Positions 26,694-36,614 of a DNA stretch of 64,000 bases are shown piece after piece; position 1 is the stretch's first letter; each line of letters opens with the position of its first letter. The notes below the pieces were generated by a model that was given only the letters and a program-made list of their open reading frames with translations, was not told the DNA's origin and did not search any database. The position numbers and the translations under genes are program-made. The DNA is taken from assembly GCF_023016805.1 (NCBI RefSeq), contig NZ_JALKCH010000003.1, positions 310,001 to 374,000 on the forward strand. Reading direction: 5' to 3'. Source of the DNA: Ancylobacter crimeensis. GTDB taxonomy: Bacteria; Pseudomonadota; Alphaproteobacteria; Rhizobiales; Xanthobacteraceae.

Positions 26694-29600
26694 CTACCCG
26701 CCCCGCGGCAGCACGAAACCCTCGCCGTTACGGGCGGGGGCGGCGAAGCCCATGCGGGCGAGGGCGTGGAGGGTGGCGCGCACCTGCGGTTCTATGCGCC
26801 GGCCCTGACGGAAGCGCCCGGCGATGCCGGCGGCATCCAGCGCGGCGGAGGCTTCCGCCAGCGCCGCCATGATCGCGGCGGTGCGCTCCACCTCATTCGC
26901 CGGGAAAGCCGGCTTCGGGGGTGTGCGCAGGGCGAAGACGGACGGCATCTCCGGCTGTCCCTCGACCGCCTCCCGACGTTCCCGCAGCACCGCGGCGGCA
27001 TCGAGCCTGAGCCGGGCGCGCTGATAATCCGGCCGCAGCCAGCGCACGAGTCCACGCGCCTCCTCGTCGGCCCGCTCGGCATTGAGGGCGACGAGGCGGG
27101 CGAGCATGGCCTGCGCCGACAGCCCGGCCGGCCAGCCATAGGCCTCCCGCACCAGCGCATCGAGACTCTCGTGCAGTTCCTGCAGGATGAGCACCAGCCC
27201 CTCCTCCAGGATGCCCCGGTCGTCCGCTTCCAGCGGCGCGCCGGCCTTCAGCTTTTCCAGCACGTTGTACATGCCGGTGAGCGTGAGGCGCGGGTGCTCG
27301 CTTTGCCGGGCCTTTCGAAAGGCGTCGAGTTCCTCGGCGACGGCGCGGATGCGGGCTTTCAGGGCGGCGGGAGTATCCGGGAAGGGGAAAGGATCGAAGA
27401 CGCGGGATTTGGAATAGCGCGGATCATTGCCGATCCCAAGCCAACCCCCGGCACGCAACGCCCAGCCGACATGGATCGACGACGACAGCACACCCAGCGC
27501 ATAGGCGTCCTCGCTCGCGATGCAGACCAGCATGTTGTCCGGGCAGATCGCGGCGTCCAGGAACTGGAAGACGCGATGGCGCGCGGTCTCGACTGTGGCG
27601 ATGTAGCGGGGCAGTCCCGCCAGCGCCGGGCGGAAATCCTGCCTCGGCTTGCCGAACAGCCACCATTTCTCGACATATTCCCGCGCATCCCGCGTGGCCG
27701 AACGCTCGACCTGCTTCTGGCGGTCCGCTTTCACATGCGACAGGAGATGCTGATAGACCTCCGGAAAACGTCCCCTCACCTCCTCGGCCGTCAGCCCGAA
27801 CAGGTCGATCACCATCACCCCGCGCGGATGGGCGGTGAGGTCGCGGCCGTTGCGATAGGGGCGGATATGGGCGTCCAATCCCTCGCGTCGGCCAAGGCCC
27901 AGCGCCGCCGCCTCGCCGGGGGTGACGATGAAGCCGGCGCCGTGGAGCTTCACGCCCGGCGAACAGATGACGGCATTCGCCTTCAGCGCCCTTGCCCCCG
28001 TCACATCCGCCCCAACCGTGAGGTCCGGGTTGATCTCCCCGCGCCGCTCGCTGAACGTGATGGCCGGCGTGTCGCTCTCCAGCCCCTCCTCCTGCACCAC
28101 CTCCATCAGCAGCCCTTCATGGCGTCCCGCGGCGGCCACCGTCATGGCGATGCGCACCGCGGCGGCATCTTTCGTCGCGCGGGTCCAGGGGTGGTCGGGG
28201 ACCGCCGTCAGCAGGGAGACCGGATGCTTCGCCCGCATCCGCGCCGCCATCACCCGGCGGGAGAAGTCCTGCGTGATGGAATTGGTGGTCACGAAGCCGA
28301 ACCGCTTCAGCCTCGTGCCTTTGCGGGTCAGCAGCTCCGCCGCGCGGTCCCACCAGTACATCACGAGATCCGCGCTCTCATTCATGTGCGGATGCGCCGC
28401 CCATAGCGCGCGGGCATAGCCCTCGCCAAGTCGGCCGCGAATATCCTTGCCGCCCATGAAAGGTGGGTTGCCGACGATGAAATCGGCCTTCGGCCATGCC
28501 GGCACGCGGGGGTTGCGCAGATGCAGCACCGGTACGCGGCGGCCTTCCGCGTCGGTTTGCATCAGCGGCGCGCCGACGGCATCGGTGGCGGGCTCGGCGC
28601 CGTCATGGGTCAGCACGGCGTCCATGGCGGCGATGGCGCGGAAATCGCGCAGGATCGGCTCGGTCGGCTGCCCCTTAGCGGTGCGGAAGAACCATTGCAG
28701 GAAGCCGATCCAGACCACCAGCTCAGCGATGGCGGCAGCATGGGGATTGATCTCGATGCCGAGGAACTGGTGCGGATCCACCATGTGCCGGTCGAGGCCG
28801 AGCATCTCCTGCCCGCCGAGGTCCGCCAGCGCTTCCAGCACTTCACCTTCGAGCCGCTTCATCAGTTCCAGCGCGACATAGAGGAAGTTTCCTGTGCCGC
28901 AGGCCGGATCGAGCACATAGGTGTCGCAGAGCCGGGTGTGGAAGCGCTGCACCTCGGCCAGCGCATCATCACCCTTGCCGGCAGCGGTCAGGCGCTCGGC
29001 GGCGGCGCGCACATGGTCCCAGTCGGCGCGCAGCGGCTCGATGACGGTCGCCAGCACCAGCCGCTCGACCGAGGCGCGCGGGGTGTAGTGCGCGCCCAGC
29101 CTGCGGCGCTCGACGGGGTCGAGCGCCTGTTCCAGCAGCGTACCGAAGATCGCGGGCTCCACCTCGCGCCAGTTCGCGCGCGCCGCGGCGAGCAGTTCGC
29201 CGATCGCCTCCGCCGGCAGCGGCAGCACGGTGCGGTCCTTGAAGAGATAGCCGTTGAAACGCTTCACCCGCTCTTCGATGGCATAGGCGAAGCCGCCGGT
29301 GTCCATCACTTCCCAGAGCTGGCCGACCAGTTCGGGGAACAAATCGGGCAGCATCCGGCAGCGCTCCAGCACCTGCTTGAAGCTGTCCTTGTGGATCAGC
29401 TCCACATCCTCGGCGAACATGGTGAACAGGCAGCGCATCAGGAAGGCGGCAATGGCGTGCCGGTCGTGGGCGAGGCGGCCATCATGCGTGGTGCGCCCCT
29501 CCAGGAATTTCGACACCGCGGCAAGCCGGGCGGCGATGTCGCGCGTCACCTTTGCGGCGCGGCGGGTGGGGTCGAGCGCGTGGGGAGCGGTCCAGACGAG

Positions 29601-30179
29601 ACGCAGCCGCTCGCGTGCCTCGGGCGTGCGCAGATCGTCGAGAAAGATGCGGAAGCCCTGCCGGTCGGGGAACTGGGCGTAGTTCTTCCCCTGGCCTGAA
29701 AAGTCGGCATAGAGCTCGAAGCAGTGGCCGACATCGCAGACCACGAGGAAGGGCGGCCAGCCCTCCCCCGCCGGCAGGGCGCGGGCATAGTCCTCGGCCT
29801 GCCGCCGGGCGTTCATCATCAGCACGTCCCAGCGGCGGCTCTCGCGCCGGCCCTGCGGGGCCGACGGCGATGGCGGGGAGACCCTATCCAGCACGCGCGC
29901 CTTGGCACCGCTGCCCTGCCGGCTCTGCTTGGCCTCCAGCACGAAGCAGCCGCGCTTGTAGAGGTCGATGCGCCCGCGGGCGCTGGTCCCGTCCGGCTCG
30001 CGGAAGGTCACGGCGCGTTCGAACACATAGGCGTTGAGCTCGCTCGCCGGCCCGGCAGGCTCGGGCGGGTCGACGCCGATGAGCTGGCATAGCTCGGCCA
30101 GGAACAGCGCGTAATTCGCCCGTTCCTGGCCGCCCCCGCGAGCCGACCAGCGGGAGATGAAGGCTTCGGCATCGACCAT
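26694..30179 (-). CDS. MmeI-like single-chain restriction-modification enzyme (type IIL/IIG)
   Basis: Likely a bifunctional enzyme that methylates adenine in its target and cuts unmethylated DNA at a fixed distance. The N-terminal nuclease motif D72-X9-E82-X-K84 has the same spacing as in MmeI. A helical spacer precedes the N6-adenine methyltransferase domain, with SAM motif DPACGTGNF (424-432), FLGIEINPHAAAIAELVVW (472-490) and catalytic NPPF (571-574). The C-terminal half would be the target-recognition domain and a helical tail. 1161 aa is longer than MmeI (919). The start at 30179 (MVDAEAF) has a weak ribosome site. No separate methylase, specificity or nuclease genes are adjacent; it sits convergent to pdhS and is flanked by an AT-rich upstream region, suggesting acquisition. 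A BREX PglX-type or methylase-only role is a less likely alternative. Confidence 0.82.
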   Translation of the reverse strand: MVDAEAFISRWSARGGGQERANYALFLAELCQLIGVDPPEPAGPASELNAYVFERAVTFREPDGTSARGRIDLYKRGCFVLEAKQSRQGSGAKARVLDRVSPPSPSAPQGRRESRRWDVLMMNARRQAEDYARALPAGEGWPPFLVVCDVGHCFELYADFSGQGKNYAQFPDRQGFRIFLDDLRTPEARERLRLVWTAPHALDPTRRAAKVTRDIAARLAAVSKFLEGRTTHDGRLAHDRHAIAAFLMRCLFTMFAEDVELIHKDSFKQVLERCRMLPDLFPELVGQLWEVMDTGGFAYAIEERVKRFNGYLFKDRTVLPLPAEAIGELLAAARANWREVEPAIFGTLLEQALDPVERRRLGAHYTPRASVERLVLATVIEPLRADWDHVRAAAERLTAAGKGDDALAEVQRFHTRLCDTYVLDPACGTGNFLYVALELMKRLEGEVLEALADLGGQEMLGLDRHMVDPHQFLGIEINPHAAAIAELVVWIGFLQWFFRTAKGQPTEPILRDFRAIAAMDAVLTHDGAEPATDAVGAPLMQTDAEGRRVPVLHLRNPRVPAWPKADFIVGNPPFMGGKDIRGRLGEGYARALWAAHPHMNESADLVMYWWDRAAELLTRKGTRLKRFGFVTTNSITQDFSRRVMAARMRAKHPVSLLTAVPDHPWTRATKDAAAVRIAMTVAAAGRHEGLLMEVVQEEGLESDTPAITFSERRGEINPDLTVGADVTGARALKANAVICSPGVKLHGAGFIVTPGEAAALGLGRREGLDAHIRPYRNGRDLTAHPRGVMVIDLFGLTAEEVRGRFPEVYQHLLSHVKADRQKQVERSATRDAREYVEKWWLFGKPRQDFRPALAGLPRYIATVETARHRVFQFLDAAICPDNMLVCIASEDAYALGVLSSSIHVGWALRAGGWLGIGNDPRYSKSRVFDPFPFPDTPAALKARIRAVAEELDAFRKARQSEHPRLTLTGMYNVLEKLKAGAPLEADDRGILEEGLVLILQELHESLDALVREAYGWPAGLSAQAMLARLVALNAERADEEARGLVRWLRPDYQRARLRLDAAAVLRERREAVEGQPEMPSVFALRTPPKPAFPANEVERTAAIMAALAEASAALDAAGIAGRFRQGRRIEPQVRATLHALARMGFAAPARNGEGFVLPRGG

Positions 30180-30199
30180 GAGGCGCCCGGATGAACAGG

Positions 30200-30290
30200 G
30201 TGCGAAGGCCAATAACTACAATCAAAAGACGAGTGATTCTCAAAATACAATTTTCACGATTATCTTCACCACAACGCCCTGCACCTCGCG
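30200..30290 (-). promoter_or_regulatory. AT-rich region upstream of the MmeI-like gene
   Basis: The approximately 90 bp before the restriction-modification gene are far richer in A and T (for example AATACAATTTTCACGATTA) than the surrounding high-GC DNA. It is the expected promoter region and its composition suggests horizontal transfer. No exact -35/-10 pair is claimed. Confidence 0.45.
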
Positions 30291-30371
30291 GCACAAGCCC
30301 GTGCTGAGCGGATGGCAAGAGCCGGCCCGTGGCGAAACCGGACGGCCCCGGCGGTGTGCGTGCCTGAAGCT

Positions 30372-32180
30372 TCAGGGCTCCGGCGTCACCGCGCCGACCG
30401 TGCTCGGCGGCAGCAGCGGGCGGGCGGCCCCGGAGCGGCGGATCATCGCCTGCGCGTCGGGCAGCAGATAGGGGCTGTCCCAACCGCCCTCGACGACGAA
30501 GGGCAGCTCGAAGGGCCCATCGTCGCCACGCGCCGCGCTCACCAGGCCGGCGGTGCCGCGCAGGTCCAGCGTGCGCTCGGCGAGGGAGACGTCGCCGGTC
30601 ATGTCGATCTTCACCGTATTGCTGGCCGCGGTGAGCGTGTCGACCGCGACGATGCCCTGCCTCACCGTGCCGGCAGCATGCAGCTCGTCGAATTCCGTGG
30701 TGCCACCGCGCAGCGTCGCACCGCCCGAGAGCGGCCGGCGCTGCAGCCGGTTCAGCACCTGCCCGACATCGATGCCGAGAATGGCGCCATTCGCCGCGTC
30801 CAGCGAAACCGTGCCGCTCAGGTTGGCGAGGATGTCGGCGACGCTCATCCCCGTTCCGTTCACCGCCATGCGGAAGGAGCCCGTGCCCTCCAGCCGCTGC
30901 TGGCGGATCAGGCTGGCGAGCGCGGCGGCAAGGTCGACATCGGTGCCGGCAAGCTCCACCCGCACCTCGCTGCCGCCCTGCTGGGTGGGCGCGATATTGG
31001 CGCTGGCGCGCAGATCGCCTTTCCAGCCTTCCGCTTCGCCGATCGCGAGCGACAGCCGGCCGCCCTTGAGGAACGCGCTGGCGGCCACCCGGTCGAAGGG
31101 CGTGCCGCCGGCGATCACCTGCCCGGCCGAGACCCTGAGATCCAGGTCGAATCCGTGAAGCCGGCGCGCATCGATCGGATCGCGGTTCCAGTCACGACCC
31201 TCGGGATCGGACATGGAGAGCCGGCCATAGGGCGACAGATCCACGGTCTCGGCGGCGAAACTGCCCTGGATGACGGGACGGCCCTTGTCGATGCGCAGCG
31301 AAAGCCCGCCATCGGCGCGGTTGCCGTCGAGGTCGAGCCGCGCATTGGCGAGGGCGAGGCTGTCGCCGGCCACCATCGCCCGCCCGCGTAGGCGGAACGG
31401 GCCGAGCCCCTCCTCGGTGGGGGGGTCGATGCCGATCCAGCCCAGCATGTCGCGTAGCAGCGGGGACGCAATGTCGAGATCGCCGTCGGTGTTCATCGCG
31501 CCATCGGCGAGGCGGACATTGCCCTGATAGGCGAGAGAGAGCGGACTGCCGCTCACACTCAGCTTCCCATAGCCGGCGGCGCCCCGCGAGATGGCGGCGA
31601 GGTCGGACACCTCACCGTCATAATCCAGCGTCTCGCCACGCCACCCGGCCTGACCGGACAGCTTCAGCGAGCGGCCACCGCGCAGCACGATGTCGCCCTC
31701 CACCTCGTGCAGCAGCGGCGCGGTGATCCCGTCGCGGGTCAGCAGGACGGAGCCATCGCTGACCGTGAGATGAAGGCGCGGCGCCTGCCGGCCGAGCACC
31801 GCGGCAAGGTCGAACCAGGGCGCGAGGCTGTCGGCGATCGCGCCGCTCAGGATGATGCGCGGGCGATGGAGGTCGATGCGCGCGGCGCGCACGGCGCCCG
31901 TCAGCATGGGCAGCACGTCCAGCACCACCCGCACCGAAGGCACGTCCACTGAAGCGGAAGCCAGTCCGCCCACAGCCACATTGTCGATCTGCAGCGCCGG
32001 CCAGGGCAGGATGGAAAAGCTGGCCTCGCCGCGCACCCGGACAGGCCGGCCGATGGCCTCCTCGAGCGCCGCGACGGCCTCGTCCTTGAGCCGGTCGCCC
32101 GAGGCGAACATCGGTGCGATGACCGCGCCGCCAAGGGCGAGGAGGACCACCAGCAGAAGGAACGGGGCGAATCGCTTCAT
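30372..32180 (-). CDS. AsmA-family envelope protein
   Basis: Large periplasmic protein anchored by an N-terminal membrane segment (FAPFLLLVVLLALGGAVIAPMFA, split here by a few residues, about 4-26). The AsmA start pattern follows: LKDEAVAALEEAIGRPVRVRGEASFSILPWPALQIDNVAVG. The C-terminal part contains NLSGTVSLDAANGAILGIDV, typical of AsmA C-terminal domains. AsmA-like proteins are now thought to help move phospholipids between the membranes. The 602-aa length is typical of the shorter members. It is divergent from acetoacetyl-CoA synthetase. No operon partner. Confidence 0.88.
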   Translation of the reverse strand: MKRFAPFLLLVVLLALGGAVIAPMFASGDRLKDEAVAALEEAIGRPVRVRGEASFSILPWPALQIDNVAVGGLASASVDVPSVRVVLDVLPMLTGAVRAARIDLHRPRIILSGAIADSLAPWFDLAAVLGRQAPRLHLTVSDGSVLLTRDGITAPLLHEVEGDIVLRGGRSLKLSGQAGWRGETLDYDGEVSDLAAISRGAAGYGKLSVSGSPLSLAYQGNVRLADGAMNTDGDLDIASPLLRDMLGWIGIDPPTEEGLGPFRLRGRAMVAGDSLALANARLDLDGNRADGGLSLRIDKGRPVIQGSFAAETVDLSPYGRLSMSDPEGRDWNRDPIDARRLHGFDLDLRVSAGQVIAGGTPFDRVAASAFLKGGRLSLAIGEAEGWKGDLRASANIAPTQQGGSEVRVELAGTDVDLAAALASLIRQQRLEGTGSFRMAVNGTGMSVADILANLSGTVSLDAANGAILGIDVGQVLNRLQRRPLSGGATLRGGTTEFDELHAAGTVRQGIVAVDTLTAASNTVKIDMTGDVSLAERTLDLRGTAGLVSAARGDDGPFELPFVVEGGWDSPYLLPDAQAMIRRSGAARPLLPPSTVGAVTPEP

Positions 32181-32525
32181 CCGAACAAGTCACGCCTTCA
32201 TGCCGCCATGCGCAAGTGCCCCGCGAAACCGGCGGCTGCTCCGCTCCTCCGGCTTCGCGGGGCCCTCGCATGCCGGCCCCGTACCCCCACTCAATCGTGC
32301 GGCAAGATCACCATGCTCTGTGTCTGTTTCAAGGCCTGACAGCCGCGCGGCTCAACGCTATGAATCATGCAGTGCACAATCGGCGCGCGCGATCGCTGGC
32401 GTGCGGATTGTGGGGCGATCCGGCGGGACGGGACAAGAAAACAGCGCAAAACGCCAACCGGAAGCCTCCGGCGAGAGCGGATAACAAGGGTCCCGGAAGC
32501 CATTGGCGGGTTTGGGAGTGGACGC
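32181..32525. promoter_or_regulatory. Divergent asmA/acetoacetyl-CoA synthetase control region with PhaR-like motif
   Basis: 345 bp without a gene. It contains TGCAGTGCA at 32368-32376, the same 9-mer as in the candidate PhaR operator of the phasin gene, about 150 bp upstream of the synthetase start. I see no other clear site. Confidence 0.45.
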
Positions 32526-34505
<1,980 letters not shown>

Positions 34506-34526
34506 ACGTCGAGAGCACGTTCTCGG

Positions 34527-34550
34527 CGATCAGGCGATTCCACCTGATCG
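34527..34550. repeat. Intergenic palindrome
   Basis: Perfect 8-bp inverted repeat CGATCAGG-CGATTCCA-CCTGATCG just after the acetoacetyl-CoA synthetase gene. It resembles short dispersed palindromes found in intergenic DNA of this order. No T-run follows, so it is not a simple terminator. Confidence 0.5.
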
Positions 34551-34653
34551 GAAGGGCTCTGGCGGCGTGCGACGACATCGCTCGCGGCGCGGGAGAACCA
34601 CGCCAGCCGGTCTTGCGCGCGCCCTGCATCCAAGAGAGCCCTCCCCGCACAAC

Positions 34654-34680
34654 AAAAAGGGGCGGCCCGACGGCCGCCCC
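34654..34680 (-). terminator. Terminator after bfr
   Basis: GC-rich stem GGGGCGGCC / GGCCGCCCC around a short loop (34659-34680), followed on the minus strand by five T (34658-34654). Lies 24 bp past the bfr stop. Confidence 0.85.
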
Positions 34681-34704
34681 TTGCAGACACGAGGATATGC
34701 CGCC

Positions 34705-35184
34705 TCAATCGTCGAGGCTGCCGATGTGGTGCTGGGCGTAGAGCTGGACGCCGAGCTGGCCGATCAGGTCGAGCTGGGTCTCGAGGAAGTCGATGTGGCC
34801 TTCCTCGTCGGCCATCAGCTCCTTGAAGAGATCGCGGCTCGGATAGTCGCGGACCTCGGCGCAATAGGCGGCGGCTTCCTGATAGAGCGCGCGGGCGTCG
34901 ATTTCCGCGGCGAGATCGCACTCGATCACTTCCTTCACGTTCTGGCCGATCCGCAGCGGATCGAGAACCTGAAGGTTGGGGAAGCCGTGGAGGAACAGGA
35001 TGCGATCGACGAAGCGATCCGCATGCTGCATTTCCTCGATCGATTCGGCGCGCCACTTCTTGCCGAGATTCTTGTAGCCCCAGTTGTCCAGCATGCGGAA
35101 ATGCAGCCAGTACTGGTTGATGGCCGTCAGCTCCGAACGCAGACCGCGGTTGAGATAGTCGATGACCTTCGGATCGCCCTTCAT
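34705..35184 (-). CDS. bfr: Bacterioferritin
   Basis: Haem-containing iron-storage protein that forms a 24-mer cage. The 159-aa protein has every ferroxidase ligand: E18, E51, H54, E94, E127 and H130. The haem-binding M52 is in the EEMQHADR motif, so this is a true bacterioferritin. The start at 35184 has GGGAGG upstream. Its promoter overlaps an Irr-box-like sequence. The bacterioferritin-associated ferredoxin is encoded next upstream on the same strand but has its own control region. Confidence 0.97.
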   Translation of the reverse strand: MKGDPKVIDYLNRGLRSELTAINQYWLHFRMLDNWGYKNLGKKWRAESIEEMQHADRFVDRILFLHGFPNLQVLDPLRIGQNVKEVIECDLAAEIDARALYQEAAAYCAEVRDYPSRDLFKELMADEEGHIDFLETQLDLIGQLGVQLYAQHHIGSLDD

Positions 35185-35222
35185 GGTGGCGGCCTCCCTC
35201 GCAGGTGAATCTCTGTGGCCAC

Positions 35223-35251
35223 TCTTTAGAACGATTAAAAGAAGTGAGCAA
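35223..35251 (-). promoter_or_regulatory. bfr promoter overlapping an iron-box-like site
   Basis: Minus strand: TTGCTC (35251-35246), 17-bp spacer, TAAAGA (35228-35223). Between and over the -10 lies TTTAGAACGATTAAAA (35225-35240), whose left half is an exact match to the Irr/ICE half-site TTTAGAA. Irr control of bfr is known in rhizobia. Confidence 0.6.
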
Positions 35252-35317
35252 GCCACAAAAACACGATCCTACCTGCCAGGATCGAAGCATCCCAATCTGA
35301 TGACGTGAAGACGGCCC

Positions 35318-35761
35318 CTATTCGGCCGGAAGCGCATGGGCGTGCAGGGTCGGCGGGACGTGCGCATGCTCATGATGCGTGAGATCGCGATGGGCCCGGG
35401 CGTGGTGCGCGTGGGCGGAACGACCATGATGCCCATGGTCGTGCCCTTCCGCCAGCACAGCCTCACGATCATGGGCATGGCCGTGCGGGTGCGCGTGGTC
35501 GTGCGAGTGCGGATGCTGGTGGTCGTGATTGTGATCGTGCGCCGCATGGGCGGCGGGGCATTCCAGCGGACAGGCGCCGCAGGCGGTGCTGCCGAGGGCG
35601 GTGTCTATGATCGAGCGAATGGTGCGCGCGCAGCGCCCGCATTGCGGGCTACAGCCGAGGCAGCGATAGACCTGCCCCGCCGTGCGGGGCGTCGCCTCAT
35701 GTTCGGCCACGGCATCACGAATTTGCCGGTCCGACAGCACATTGCAAGAACACACGATCAT
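35318..35761 (-). CDS. bfd: Bacterioferritin-associated ferredoxin with histidine-rich tail
   Basis: Releases iron from bacterioferritin by passing electrons through its 2Fe-2S cluster. Residues 1-55 are Bfd-like: MIVCSCNVLSDRQIRDAV with C4 and C6, and CSPQCGRC with C41 and C44 as the second ligand pair. Extra Cys occur at 34, 37, 61, 64 and 68. Ordinary Bfd ends near residue 65-90. Here a tail from residue 72 to 147 holds 27 His in 76 residues, in HxH and HH patterns with few Cys, and should bind metal ions. A long His tail fused to Bfd is unusual. An Irr-box palindrome lies 32 bp upstream. The gene is separated from bfr by 133 bp. Confidence 0.88.
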   Translation of the reverse strand: MIVCSCNVLSDRQIRDAVAEHEATPRTAGQVYRCLGCSPQCGRCARTIRSIIDTALGSTACGACPLECPAAHAAHDHNHDHQHPHSHDHAHPHGHAHDREAVLAEGHDHGHHGRSAHAHHARAHRDLTHHEHAHVPPTLHAHALPAE

Positions 35762-35792
35762 CGCGCGAGCGGAGCCTGAAACATCTCACTCA

Positions 35793-35807
35793 TTAGAATT
35801 ATTCTAA
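35793..35807 (-). promoter_or_regulatory. Iron control element (Irr box) upstream of bfd
   Basis: Perfect palindrome TTAGAA-TTA-TTCTAA, 32 bp from the bfd start codon. It matches the rhizobial ICE motif bound by Irr (TTTAGAA-N3-TTCTAAA). Irr represses iron-storage genes when iron is low. A looser AT-rich palindrome around 35925-35945 is also present in this 199-bp gap. Confidence 0.75.
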
Positions 35808-35960
35808 AAAGTGCCTTGATCTTCATTTCTCGCGCTAAAGGGCGGAGGCGTCAACTGGCAAAAGGTGATCTGGCGATAGCGTGAGCGAATAATGACTGTG
35901 CAGACCGCACTCCTTCATTTTAGTTCTTCTAGAGTAAAGCAGCGAATCCACATCCCGACA

Positions 35961-36578
35961 CTAGCGCGGCCGGTTTTCTGTCTCGCCGGGGTGGCCGATC
36001 GGATCGCTGCCGAGCCGCGCGAACAGCAAATGGTCCTGCCACACGCCGTTGATGCAGAGGAACTCGCGGCCATAACCCTCGCGGCGGAAGCCGACGCCCT
36101 GCAGCAGGCGGATCGAAGGTTCGTTGTGCGGCAGGCACGCCGCCTCCACCCGGCGCAGGCCGAGGCTTCCATGGGCGAAGGGCAACAGCGCCCGCACCGC
36201 CGCGCTCATATACCCCTTGCCGGCATGCGGAGCGCCCATCCAGTAGCCGAGGCTCGCGGTCTGGGCGACGCCGCGCCGCACATTCGACAGCGTCACCCCA
36301 CCCAGCAGCGAAAGATCGCCCTGCCGGAACACCAGAAAGGGATAGGCCTGGTCCTCCCGCACGTCGCGTGCATAACGCCGCATCCGCCGGCGGAAGGCGC
36401 CGCGCGTCAGGTCGTAGGCCGGCCAGAGCGGTTCCCAGGGCGTGAGGAAGGCCCGGCTCTGCTCGCGCAACGCCGCCCATGCGGCGAAGTCCGCCATGAC
36501 CGGCGCCCGCAGCAGCACTCCCCTTCCCTCGATGATGGGAGGGGAATCCGGCCATGCGACGACGCGGAAGAGAGCCAT
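35961..36578 (-). CDS. GNAT N-acetyltransferase, RimJ/RimL type
   Basis: Acetyl-CoA-dependent N-acetyltransferase. RimJ-type enzymes acetylate N-termini of ribosomal proteins. The 205-aa length is typical. It has LRAPVMADFAAWAALREQSRAFLTPWEPLW at the N-terminus. The acetyl-CoA site region is ASLGYWMGAPHAGKGYMSAAVRALLPFAHGSLGLRRVEA, and NEPSIRLLQGVGFRREG follows. It is 36 bp downstream of the M16 peptidase gene, the last gene of the long leftward cluster from ctaC. The exact substrate cannot be read from the sequence. Confidence 0.87.
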   Translation of the reverse strand: MALFRVVAWPDSPPIIEGRGVLLRAPVMADFAAWAALREQSRAFLTPWEPLWPAYDLTRGAFRRRMRRYARDVREDQAYPFLVFRQGDLSLLGGVTLSNVRRGVAQTASLGYWMGAPHAGKGYMSAAVRALLPFAHGSLGLRRVEAACLPHNEPSIRLLQGVGFRREGYGREFLCINGVWQDHLLFARLGSDPIGHPGETENRPR

Positions 36579-36614
36579 GAGTGCCGCCCGGGGGTGCAGG
36601 CCGACGCTCGCGCG

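Noticed and set aside
32367..32525. Upstream extension of acetoacetyl-CoA synthetase by 53 codons
   Set aside because: The ATG at 32526 has a GGGAG site and family-like sequence follows soon after; the extension is not family-like and covers the candidate operator.
35919..35945. Second Irr-box-like AT-rich palindrome
   Set aside because: The half-sites are imperfect and no gene begins close by; kept only as a remark under the bfd site.
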